Shown one piece after another: positions 24,581 through 32,108 of a stretch of 64,000 nucleotides of DNA (position 1 is its first letter; every line of letters starts with the position of its first letter). This DNA comes from UBA11051 sp964390495. Lineage in GTDB: Bacteria > Armatimonadota > Zipacnadia > Zipacnadales > UBA11051. The position numbers and the translations under genes were made by a program. The DNA lies in NCBI GenBank assembly GCA_964390495.1, contig CAYMIN010000002.1:124001-188000 (forward strand). The letters are read 5' to 3'. The notes beneath the pieces are model-generated. The model worked only from the letters and a program-made list of their open reading frames with translations. It did no database searches and had not been told where the DNA came from.

Positions 24581-27013
24581 ATGCCGGACATTAGTGTCCC
24601 TAGCCAGCGCGCCTCAGGCCCCTCCATCGCCGTGATGGTGGCAGTCTTCGTTACGGCCACCTCAGTGCTGGCCTTCGAAATCGCTCTCACCCGCGCCTTT
24701 TCGGTCTTGCTGCGCTATCACTTCGTCTTCCTGGCGATTTCGCTGGCGACCTGCGGCCTGGGTATCGGCGGCCTGATCGACTTCCTGCTTTACCGCCGTT
24801 TCCCGCATTGGCATGTGCCGACGCAGCTTGCGATTCGCGGGCTGATTACCGGCGCACTCTACCCGCTGAGCGTATTTTTGCTCTTCGCAACGCCTCTGGC
24901 GGCCCAGCTTACCTCAGTATGGGTGGTCAGTGCGGTTTGCATTTGCCCGTTTTTAGCGGCTGGGCTGCTGCTAAGTCGGGCTTTTGCCGAGTTCTCCGCC
25001 GCCAGTGGGCGCCTCTATTTTGCCGATTTGGCCGGTGCGGCAATTGGCAGCTTTGCCGTGATTGCTGTGCTTCAACTCGTCGGCGCGATCAATGCAGCTT
25101 TCGTCTGTGGCCTGCTGGTGACCGGCGGGGCGGCGGCAATCGGCTTCAGTCTGCACAGGCCGGCGCTCACGGCTGGCTCACTGCTGGTGGTTATCGGCCT
25201 GGCGGCGCTGCTGTTGGCCAACCTCAACGCCCGCTATCTCGATTTGCCGGTAATGCCCTTGCGCCAGGACCCCTTGGCTAAGCCGCTCTATCAGGAGCTA
25301 GCCGACCCGCAGGTCCATGCCAAGATCATCGCCAGCGAGTGGAACGCCTTTGCTCGCACCGATGTCGTCGCCTATGGTAATGATAAAAACGAATTCGACC
25401 CTGAGGCCGACCTCTACGTCTATACCGACGGTGAAGTGCCGACCAACATGATTGCTTTTGACGGCGATCTGACGGCGCTTGAGGGCCGTCTGCGTCATTT
25501 CATCGGGTTTGTGCCGTTCGAGCAGTTTCGCCCGCAGCGAGTGATGCTGATCGGCCCGGGCGGCGGCCTCGACATCCTCCTGGCCCTGGCGGTGGGCAGT
25601 AAAGAGATTGTTGGTGCTGAGCTTAATCCATCGATTCCGCGGCTGGTGCGCCGTTATGGCGATTTCACCGGCCATGTATATGATTACGAGAATGTGCACA
25701 TCTACGTGGACGAGGCTCGCAGCTTTCTCAGCCGCTCCGACCGCAACTTCGACCTCATCTACATGGCCCTGGCTAAGACCGCTACTACCGCCTCCTCCAG
25801 CCTCGCTCTCGTCGAAAGCTATATCCACACCGAGGAAGCATTTGTTGACTGTCTCCGGCATTTGACGCCGGATGGTAAGATCGCCTTCGTGTGCCAGGAG
25901 CCGTTGATTTTGATGCGCACGCTGCTGACGGCCCGCGAGGCACTGGCGCAGGTTGGCGTCCCTTACGAGCAGTCCATGGCTCATTTCCTGGCGGCGAGCA
26001 TGCCGGCCCAGGCCTACCTGCTGGGCCCATACCGGCATCTGCTGGTCATCTCTCGCAACGCCATTGCGCCGGAGGTTGCCGCGCACTTTGCCAAGCACAC
26101 CATCGCCTTGCATCTCGATCCCGCTTACGCCCCGGGCGCGTATGTGCCGGCTCCATTCGCGCGGCTTGCTGAGGATCCGGCCATACCGCCTCGGCAGTTC
26201 GTCGATGGGTTCAACCGGCAGCGGGTAGCCTACGGCTACAGCACGGTTAACATTATGCCCTGCACCGATGACAACCCGTTCGTGATCGACTTGACCTTCG
26301 GCGTACCGGCGCAGTTCACGCGCTTTTTGACCGGAGCACTTAGTCTGGCGGTGCTGGTGTCAGTGGTGCTGCTGGTGCTAGCCGTCCGCGATCGCCGCTG
26401 CCAGGCCGGTGCCGGCCAGCTTGCCGCCGCGATCCTGTACTTCATGCTCCTGGGTATCGGCTTCATGCTGGTGGAGATTTCGCTGATCCAGAAGCTGGTA
26501 CTGTATCTGGGCTATCCGGTGCTGAGTCTCTCGACGCTGCTATTCGCGGTGCTAATCAGCGGCGCTTTGGGCAGCCTATTTACCCAGCGCTGGCCCGCCG
26601 AGCGGCTTGCCAAAGTAGTCATGATGGCGGCGGCGGGCATAATTCTTTACGGCTTGTCCTCGCAGTACCTGTACCCCACGATTGTCGGCGCGACCCTGGC
26701 CTGCGATATCCGCTGGCGCTGTCTGATCACGATGGTGATGCTGTTTCCGCTGGGCTTCTGCCTGGGGATGCCGTTCCCGAGCGGGCTACGGGTTGTCGGT
26801 AGCTGGGGGCAGAACCTGGTGCCGTGGCTCTGGGGCATTAACGGTTTGACATCGGTAGTTGGTTCGGTAGCGGCGATGAGCCTCGCGAAGCTATGGGGCT
26901 TTTCCAACGTGCAAATGGTCGGTTGGGCGCTCTATGCCGGCGTCTTCCTGCTCGCCACTGCACACTATCTTGCCCGCAAGCCCTCCGCCGCGCCTCCAGG
27001 AGAAGTGCAATGA
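24581..27013 (+). CDS. Membrane-bound spermidine-synthase-like (SpeE-type) protein
   Basis: 810 aa. Residues about 15-235 form seven or eight membrane helices. Residues about 325-480 are a SAM-binding Rossmann domain of the spermidine synthase type (VMLIGPGGGLDILLALA, VGAELNPS, later FDLIYM). Residues about 585-800 are a second set of membrane helices. Such fusions occur widely and their reaction is not established; a membrane-coupled aminopropyl or methyl transfer is inferred only. It is 36 bases downstream of topA and ends the plus-strand run. Confidence 0.82.
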   Translation: MPDISVPSQRASGPSIAVMVAVFVTATSVLAFEIALTRAFSVLLRYHFVFLAISLATCGLGIGGLIDFLLYRRFPHWHVPTQLAIRGLITGALYPLSVFLLFATPLAAQLTSVWVVSAVCICPFLAAGLLLSRAFAEFSAASGRLYFADLAGAAIGSFAVIAVLQLVGAINAAFVCGLLVTGGAAAIGFSLHRPALTAGSLLVVIGLAALLLANLNARYLDLPVMPLRQDPLAKPLYQELADPQVHAKIIASEWNAFARTDVVAYGNDKNEFDPEADLYVYTDGEVPTNMIAFDGDLTALEGRLRHFIGFVPFEQFRPQRVMLIGPGGGLDILLALAVGSKEIVGAELNPSIPRLVRRYGDFTGHVYDYENVHIYVDEARSFLSRSDRNFDLIYMALAKTATTASSSLALVESYIHTEEAFVDCLRHLTPDGKIAFVCQEPLILMRTLLTAREALAQVGVPYEQSMAHFLAASMPAQAYLLGPYRHLLVISRNAIAPEVAAHFAKHTIALHLDPAYAPGAYVPAPFARLAEDPAIPPRQFVDGFNRQRVAYGYSTVNIMPCTDDNPFVIDLTFGVPAQFTRFLTGALSLAVLVSVVLLVLAVRDRRCQAGAGQLAAAILYFMLLGIGFMLVEISLIQKLVLYLGYPVLSLSTLLFAVLISGALGSLFTQRWPAERLAKVVMMAAAGIILYGLSSQYLYPTIVGATLACDIRWRCLITMVMLFPLGFCLGMPFPSGLRVVGSWGQNLVPWLWGINGLTSVVGSVAAMSLAKLWGFSNVQMVGWALYAGVFLLATAHYLARKPSAAPPGEVQ

Positions 27014-27300
27014 TAGCTTTCTACTTTCCTACCAAAGTAGATTTGCTCATATTATGCAAAGACCTCGTGGTATGAGGGGCTCGCGGCTTCGGCCCCGCCT
27101 TACTCCCGGCAGCAAAAGTCCAGTTTGACCCCGTTAACAAGCGGTTGCTGAGGGGGTCAGACCCGTGTCAGCGAACGTGGTATTCCGCGCCCCGATATGG
27201 TTTCCTTGAGCACTCGCTCCGCGAAGTCCTAATCAACTCACTCCGCCTTCGTATATGAATTCGAGAAAAGTGCAAAGAAGGGGAGGTTTCAGTTGGACAG
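27014..27300. other. Intergenic left flank of the accessory island
   Basis: No gene seen. Contains a GGGGC...GCCCC hairpin near 27077-27097 without a T-run and the left copy of the island hairpin repeat (27127-27158). Composition becomes visibly less GC-rich to the right. Confidence 0.5.
27127..27158 (+). repeat. Left hairpin repeat flanking the island
   Basis: Imperfect palindrome with GACCCC (27127-27132) and GGGGTC (27153-27158) arms. Its core CAAGCGGTTGCTGAGGGGG (27138-27156) recurs in the same orientation at 32071-32089 with two mismatches in 19. Confidence 0.65.
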
Positions 27301-27381
27301 ATGGCGAAATTAAGGACTGTTCCAGGGCGGACCATCAAGTTCGATCTTACAAGGATACGTTTCTCAGGGGGCGATAGGGCA

Positions 27382-27579
27382 ATGCCATCGAGCAAAACGA
27401 CCGGTGATACTGAATTGCTCGAACAGCTCTGTAGACAACATGGGATTAGCCCCGAGCTTGTGCGGCAGCTTCTCAGAATAGAGCGAGAGCACCAATTTCA
27501 AGAACGCCGGCACGGCATCAATGAAGAGCTGCGCCAATGCATTGAGGCCAGCTTGCGGTCGGAACAGACTAACACGTGA
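27382..27579 (+). CDS. Small protein of the DNA-modification-associated type (first gene of the Dnd-like island)
   Basis: 65 aa from ATG 27382. The frame is open back to an ATG at 27301 (92 aa), but those extra residues do not look protein-like. Helical, with the pattern LLEQLCRQHGISPELVRQLL followed by R-R-H-G-I. I recall this pattern from small proteins annotated as DNA-modification-system-associated, found near DndD-like ATPases; that is memory, not a search. No membrane segment. It precedes three larger genes on the same strand. Confidence 0.6.
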   Translation: MPSSKTTGDTELLEQLCRQHGISPELVRQLLRIEREHQFQERRHGINEELRQCIEASLRSEQTNT

Positions 27580-27701
27580 GCAGGCCGCCAGGGGCATTCA
27601 GGGAAGCGCAGTCTCATTGTTGCGATTGTTGGCAGGATCCGCCGCATCGGGCATTGTTGCACAGGAGCTAAGCGTACCAAAGGCTGCGTGGTGAGTGAAT
27701 T

Positions 27702-28385
27702 ATGGGATCTTTCAAAGAGCGAGCTATACGCATCATCGAGGAGTTGCGCGGGTTGGTGGACGAGATGGAGGCGGCTCAAAATGCTCCAGAGATACAGCAA
27801 AAGCAAGTGCAATTGAGGGAGGTGAACAAGGCAATAGCCAGTCTTGAGCGCGTTAGCGCAGCGGTGCCCGAAGAATTGCGCAACCTCCGGATAAAGCTGA
27901 CCGCTGAGCTGGCCGAAATAGGCGGGCCGAACGGCGCTGATACCCTAGTGCGTCAGGGCGTGTCGGAGATCGCTGGTAAACTGGGGATTTCGCACGGTCG
28001 CGGGAAAGCGCGTAGAATGGCCGGTGTTGATAATGGACGAACTAGGCGCACTGGGATGGGCGTCGAGCTTCCGCCTACGGGCAAGAAGCCTTACTCAATA
28101 AAGCTCAATAGCGACTGGATTCGTGTTTCCTCATGGAAGGATGTCCTTGTAGTGACTGCGAACTGGCTGATTAGTCGTGGCCACCGCTTACCAGAGGACG
28201 GGATAGTTGGCAACAGCAAGTTCTTGATTAGCCCCAACATGAGCGATTTCAGGAGCCCTAAGCCGTTAGATGACGGTCGCTATATTAACACTCATTATAG
28301 TAGCCCGGACTTGGTGAGATCCGCGTATCAGTTGCTGATGTCCGTGGGGCTAGGGAAGGAAACGTTGGAGATTCAGTATTCATAG
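27702..28385 (+). CDS. Unknown coiled-coil protein of the Dnd-like island
   Basis: 227 aa. Residues 1 to about 75 form an amphipathic coiled coil rich in Glu, Gln and Leu. A flexible Gly/Arg-rich linker follows (about 85-125). Residues about 128-227 are a compact C-terminal domain with KPYSIKLNSDWIRVSSWKD, a later N-T-H-Y-S-S stretch and a hydrophobic helix before the end. No catalytic motif of a nuclease, protease or NADase is evident. I do not recognise the family. Position between the small protein and the SMC ATPase suggests an adaptor or sensor for the complex, possibly the effector. Confidence 0.65.
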   Translation: MGSFKERAIRIIEELRGLVDEMEAAQNAPEIQQKQVQLREVNKAIASLERVSAAVPEELRNLRIKLTAELAEIGGPNGADTLVRQGVSEIAGKLGISHGRGKARRMAGVDNGRTRRTGMGVELPPTGKKPYSIKLNSDWIRVSSWKDVLVVTANWLISRGHRLPEDGIVGNSKFLISPNMSDFRSPKPLDDGRYINTHYSSPDLVRSAYQLLMSVGLGKETLEIQYS

Positions 28386-28441
28386 CCGCACTTCCGTTCG
28401 GCCCGGAAGGGCGCATTCGTTCCAGCGAGGGTGGTTAGGAA

Positions 28442-30445
28442 ATGCGACTGCTGAAGCTTGTGATCGACAACTATAAGTGCTTTGCGGAGCGCACAGAATT
28501 TGACTTTACGGCGGGCAACGGCGGCCCGGGGCGAAATGTATTCTTGATCGGAGGGATGAACGGGGCCGGCAAGACCTCAGTAATGGAAGCGATCAATATC
28601 TGCCTCTATGGCGAGAAAGAGCAGGTAATCCTCGATTGCATCAACCCGGGACAACTAGGCCGGGGTAAGGCGGATTCCTGCTTCCAATTGCAGTTCCAAG
28701 AGCAAAACGGCAGTATTGCCACTCTCGAGCGTTCATGGCGTGCAACCGGCCCCACTTCTGATATTACCGGCGGCCGTCTCAAGCAAGATGTAGCATTGCA
28801 CATTGACGAGCCGAACTACACTTCGACAGAGGAAGATTACTACCAGAGCTTCATGGCGAAAAACATCCCGGAAGGCATCACTCAGTTTTTCTTCTTTGAT
28901 GGCGAGAAGATTCAGGACATGGCCGAAGATGAAAGCGCCGAATACAAACTCCGTGTTTCTATGGAGGCAGCTCTCGGCATAGAAAATGTCAGAAGACTGG
29001 CGGAGGACATAAAGACGCTGCGCAGGCAGCAGCGCCGCAACGAAGTATCGGACGCCGATGTTGATCTTCAGGAAAACAAATTGCGCGGGCTGCAGAGAAA
29101 ACTGGAGGAGATTGACGCCGGTCTTGAAGAGGCTGACCAGGATCTCAAGGACTTTGAAGCTGAAAGCAACGGGGCAGAGGCCCGCTTCAAGAGCTCGTTT
29201 GGGTTCGAAGCGACCACCGTGGATGAATTTAAGCAGGCTGAAAGAAAACGCAGTCAATTGACGAGCCGCCTCAACGAGATAGAGAGCCAGATCGGGAACT
29301 ACGTTACGGACAACCTGGCCGCAGCTCTTCTCGGGGAACACCTGGACGAACTTCAAAGGCAGGTCGAACGAGAAGAGAATGCCAGGCGTGCCACCATCTT
29401 CAAGGAGTTCGCGCCCGAGTTGGGAAATGCGATAGTTGGCGTGATCCTTCAGCGCGGAGCACGGTGGTGCCGACCGACCCTTACCGAGGCCGACACAAGG
29501 GATCTGCAGAATGCGGTGGAAGAGGTAATACGTGAGTTCCAATGTCGGACGGAAGAAGCTGTCGTCCCGGTATTGGGTTTCTCTGAAAATGATAAAGCAA
29601 GGGTGCTCTCGCGTGTCAGAGAGATACAGCAATCTCGGCCCGACCGTCTGAAGGCTTTGCTTGAGCAGAAGAATGCTATCGAAGACCAGCTTCAGAAAAT
29701 CGAGAAGGACCTTCAGGCGTTTAGACCGTCAGAGGACCGCGACCAGTTGATGAACGAACTGATGAACGAGATAACCACATGGACGCAGCACATCGGACAG
29801 AAGCGCGAGGAGCAGCAGAGCCTCGAACGTGAGCGGGAAAAGATTAGTGAGCAGATAGACGCAGCGGAAAACGACCTGGAGGTGGTCTATCAGCAGCATG
29901 AGGTCTCGCGGACGGCAGAGGCATTCATCGAGCGGTGCAAAACTCTAGAGGACCTCCTTGAGGAGTATCGAGAGGCTCTGCGAGAATCTCGAATAGGCCA
30001 ACTGCAGGCAAACACATTCGAGATGTACCAGGCACTCGCCACGAAGGGCGATCTCATCTCTGATATCACGGTTGATCGTGACACGTACCAAATCACAATA
30101 AGAAACCGCCAGGGACACGTCATTCAGAAGAAAAACCTCTCGGCTGGTGAGAAGGAAGTATTTGCCATTTCGCTGCTGTGGGGGCTCGCACAGACATCCG
30201 AGTTGCGTCTCCCAATCATAATTGACACACCGCTTTCGCGCTTGGACAGTTCGCATCGTAAGGCTATCGTCACTGAGTACTTTCCGCACGCGGGCGCGCA
30301 GGTGATCCTGCTTTCCACTGATACCGAAGTAGATCGTGAATACTACATGCAACTGCAGCCTTATCTGCAGCATTCTGTGCGCCTAGTGTTCAACCTGGAA
30401 ACCGAAAGCACTACTATTGAAGAGGGATACTTCACCTGGAGGTAG
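28442..30445 (+). CDS. DndD-like SMC/Rad50-type ATPase
   Basis: 667 aa. Walker A GGMNGAGKTS (about residues 37-46), the DndD-typical FFFDGEKIQDMA (about 153-164), long coiled coils (about 190-290 and 400-520), ABC signature LSAGEKE (about 566-572) and Walker B IIIDTPLSRLD (about 592-602), in the order of the Rad50/SbcC/DndD class. No CxxC zinc hook is visible at the coil tip. In phosphorothioation systems DndD is the ATPase that works with DndC and DndE. Here it is coupled to a DndE-HerA fusion (6-base gap) but no dndA, dndB or dndC is present, so a modification-independent role is likely. Confidence 0.85.
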   Translation: MRLLKLVIDNYKCFAERTEFDFTAGNGGPGRNVFLIGGMNGAGKTSVMEAINICLYGEKEQVILDCINPGQLGRGKADSCFQLQFQEQNGSIATLERSWRATGPTSDITGGRLKQDVALHIDEPNYTSTEEDYYQSFMAKNIPEGITQFFFFDGEKIQDMAEDESAEYKLRVSMEAALGIENVRRLAEDIKTLRRQQRRNEVSDADVDLQENKLRGLQRKLEEIDAGLEEADQDLKDFEAESNGAEARFKSSFGFEATTVDEFKQAERKRSQLTSRLNEIESQIGNYVTDNLAAALLGEHLDELQRQVEREENARRATIFKEFAPELGNAIVGVILQRGARWCRPTLTEADTRDLQNAVEEVIREFQCRTEEAVVPVLGFSENDKARVLSRVREIQQSRPDRLKALLEQKNAIEDQLQKIEKDLQAFRPSEDRDQLMNELMNEITTWTQHIGQKREEQQSLEREREKISEQIDAAENDLEVVYQQHEVSRTAEAFIERCKTLEDLLEEYREALRESRIGQLQANTFEMYQALATKGDLISDITVDRDTYQITIRNRQGHVIQKKNLSAGEKEVFAISLLWGLAQTSELRLPIIIDTPLSRLDSSHRKAIVTEYFPHAGAQVILLSTDTEVDREYYMQLQPYLQHSVRLVFNLETESTTIEEGYFTWR

Positions 30446-30451
30446 CCGCAA

Positions 30452-31981
30452 ATGCAGGTGCCCGCCGACAGGACATACACTTCGATCGCTGCCAACGATA
30501 TTATAAGCAAGCTAGGCCGCGCCACGGGCCTCGAATACGCAGTATTGGCGCGAATTGCCATGATGTACTCGCTCAAACAAGGCGGGCGCGAAGTTCCGCG
30601 TTCAGAAGACAAACGGGGCAGAGAGATGCGTTGGGTTAGTGTCTGGGGCAAGGACCAGGCGCTCATACGCGGCCTCTTCTGTATGGTTTATGGAGAACAC
30701 GTGCAGGAGGAAGAACTCTTTTCGATGATCTGCTTCGGGAAGGACCACATAGACCGTGGGTTGGAACTCCTGTGGGAGCTCTTCGAACATTCTGATGAGA
30801 ACCCGACGCATTTCTTGCGAGCCCTCGCTGACGAAATAGAATTAACTGGCGATGCCAGAGGAGCCGCCCTGGCAATAGACATTGTCGTGGGCAAGGGCAT
30901 GATCAGTCAAGATGAAGTAGTAATACAGCTCAACGATACCACAGTGCACCCTAACTCGCATATGGCAATGGCAGGTAAACCGGGTGTGGGCAAGACGCAG
31001 TTACTCCTGAAAATACTCACGGACCTCCGGGAGCACACAGACTACTCCACTAATTTCATACTCTTCGACTATAAGGGAGACATAGCGGCGAGTGACAGGT
31101 TTGTGGAATTATCCCGTGCGACGGTGTATAGTCTCCCGAATGATAGTGTTCCAGTAAATCCCTTTATCCTTGCCCAATACGATGAAGACAGCGCAAGAAT
31201 GTCGGCGAGAGAAAAAGCGGAATCTTTCGCCTCAATTGACAGGCGATTCGGACCTGTGCAAAAAGGCAGTCTGACCAAGGCGATCCGTACTGCGTACGGG
31301 AACCGCCAGGGCGAAGAGCGCCCTTATCCGGACTTCCTCGAAGTTCTCCAGATCGTTCAAGCGGACTATGCCGCCGATGGCAAGAATGACGACTCACTGG
31401 TCGAAATACTGCGGGATCTAGCCGAGTTTAAGCTCTTCTGGGACCACGGTTGGCCTGGCGATCCCCTGTCAACGCTAGTGGGTCACACTGTGATAATAGA
31501 TGTAAGTAAGTTGGCGGTACTAAAGGAACTCGTCGCGTACCTGGTCATCGAACGGCTCTACAAAGAGATGAGCGTGTTGCCGGACAGCACAGTCCAGAAT
31601 GCACGCCGAGAAGTGCGGACGGTTCTGGCGATTGACGAGGCTCACAACTACCTTCCTCAGCGAAACATATTCCTGCAGAAGATAGTGCGCGAAGGGCGTT
31701 CCAAGGGCATTGCGGTGTTTTTCGCCTCCCAATCCCCCGCCGATTACCTGCAAAAAGATTTCGATTTCAGAGAATTGCTGGAGTTCTTCTTCATGTTCCA
31801 ATGCGACGGTTTGTCGTCGTCGGATATTCAGCATCTCGTTGGATGCAGCAAGCAGGTTGCTCGACAACTGGAGGCGGAGGTGCCGCGACTGCAACCCTTT
31901 GACGTAATAGCAAAGCCAGTCAAAGGCGAGGAGCAAGTATTGCGATTCAAAGCCGACGCTTTCTACCACGCCTATGAGTAG
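30452..31981 (+). CDS. DndE domain fused to a HerA/FtsK-type ATPase
   Basis: 509 aa. Ribosome binding site GGAGG lies inside the end of the preceding gene. Residues 1 to about 90 match the DndE pattern: DRTYTSIAANDIISKLGRAT, then VLARIAMMYSL, then REMRWVSVWG. Residues about 150-480 are a HerA-like hexameric DNA pump: Walker A GKPGVGKT (about 175-182), Walker B VLAIDEAHNY (about 389-398), and GIAVFFASQSP as the sensor strand. No nuclease domain. The likely role is DNA binding through DndE coupled to ATP-driven translocation, working with the DndD-like ATPase. The closest known relatives in concept are the HerA-like DptH of Dnd restriction, which is much larger. Confidence 0.82.
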   Translation: MQVPADRTYTSIAANDIISKLGRATGLEYAVLARIAMMYSLKQGGREVPRSEDKRGREMRWVSVWGKDQALIRGLFCMVYGEHVQEEELFSMICFGKDHIDRGLELLWELFEHSDENPTHFLRALADEIELTGDARGAALAIDIVVGKGMISQDEVVIQLNDTTVHPNSHMAMAGKPGVGKTQLLLKILTDLREHTDYSTNFILFDYKGDIAASDRFVELSRATVYSLPNDSVPVNPFILAQYDEDSARMSAREKAESFASIDRRFGPVQKGSLTKAIRTAYGNRQGEERPYPDFLEVLQIVQADYAADGKNDDSLVEILRDLAEFKLFWDHGWPGDPLSTLVGHTVIIDVSKLAVLKELVAYLVIERLYKEMSVLPDSTVQNARREVRTVLAIDEAHNYLPQRNIFLQKIVREGRSKGIAVFFASQSPADYLQKDFDFRELLEFFFMFQCDGLSSSDIQHLVGCSKQVARQLEAEVPRLQPFDVIAKPVKGEEQVLRFKADAFYHAYE

Positions 31982-32070
31982 GGAACGAAGCAGCAAGCGT
32001 GTGGTGTTAGGCGTCAGTAGCTTCGGATAGGTCTGGTCGTCCCAAGCAAATGGCTGAAATACCCCTCTAG

Positions 32071-32089
32071 CAAGCGGCTGCTGAGGGAG
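32071..32089 (+). repeat. Right copy of the island hairpin repeat
   Basis: CAAGCGGCTGCTGAGGGAG matches the left copy (27138-27156) at 17 of 19 positions in the same orientation. The surrounding bases (CCCCT...AGGG, from 32062) form a similar imperfect hairpin. It lies about 20 bases from the mutS2 stop codon. Confidence 0.65.
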
Positions 32090-32108
32090 GCAATGGGGTC
32101 GCCTCAGG

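Noticed and set aside
27382..31981. A complete Dnd phosphorothioation system
   Set aside because: No dndA, dndB or dndC homologue and no DptFGH-like nuclease is found in or beside the island; only DndD-like and DndE-like parts are present.
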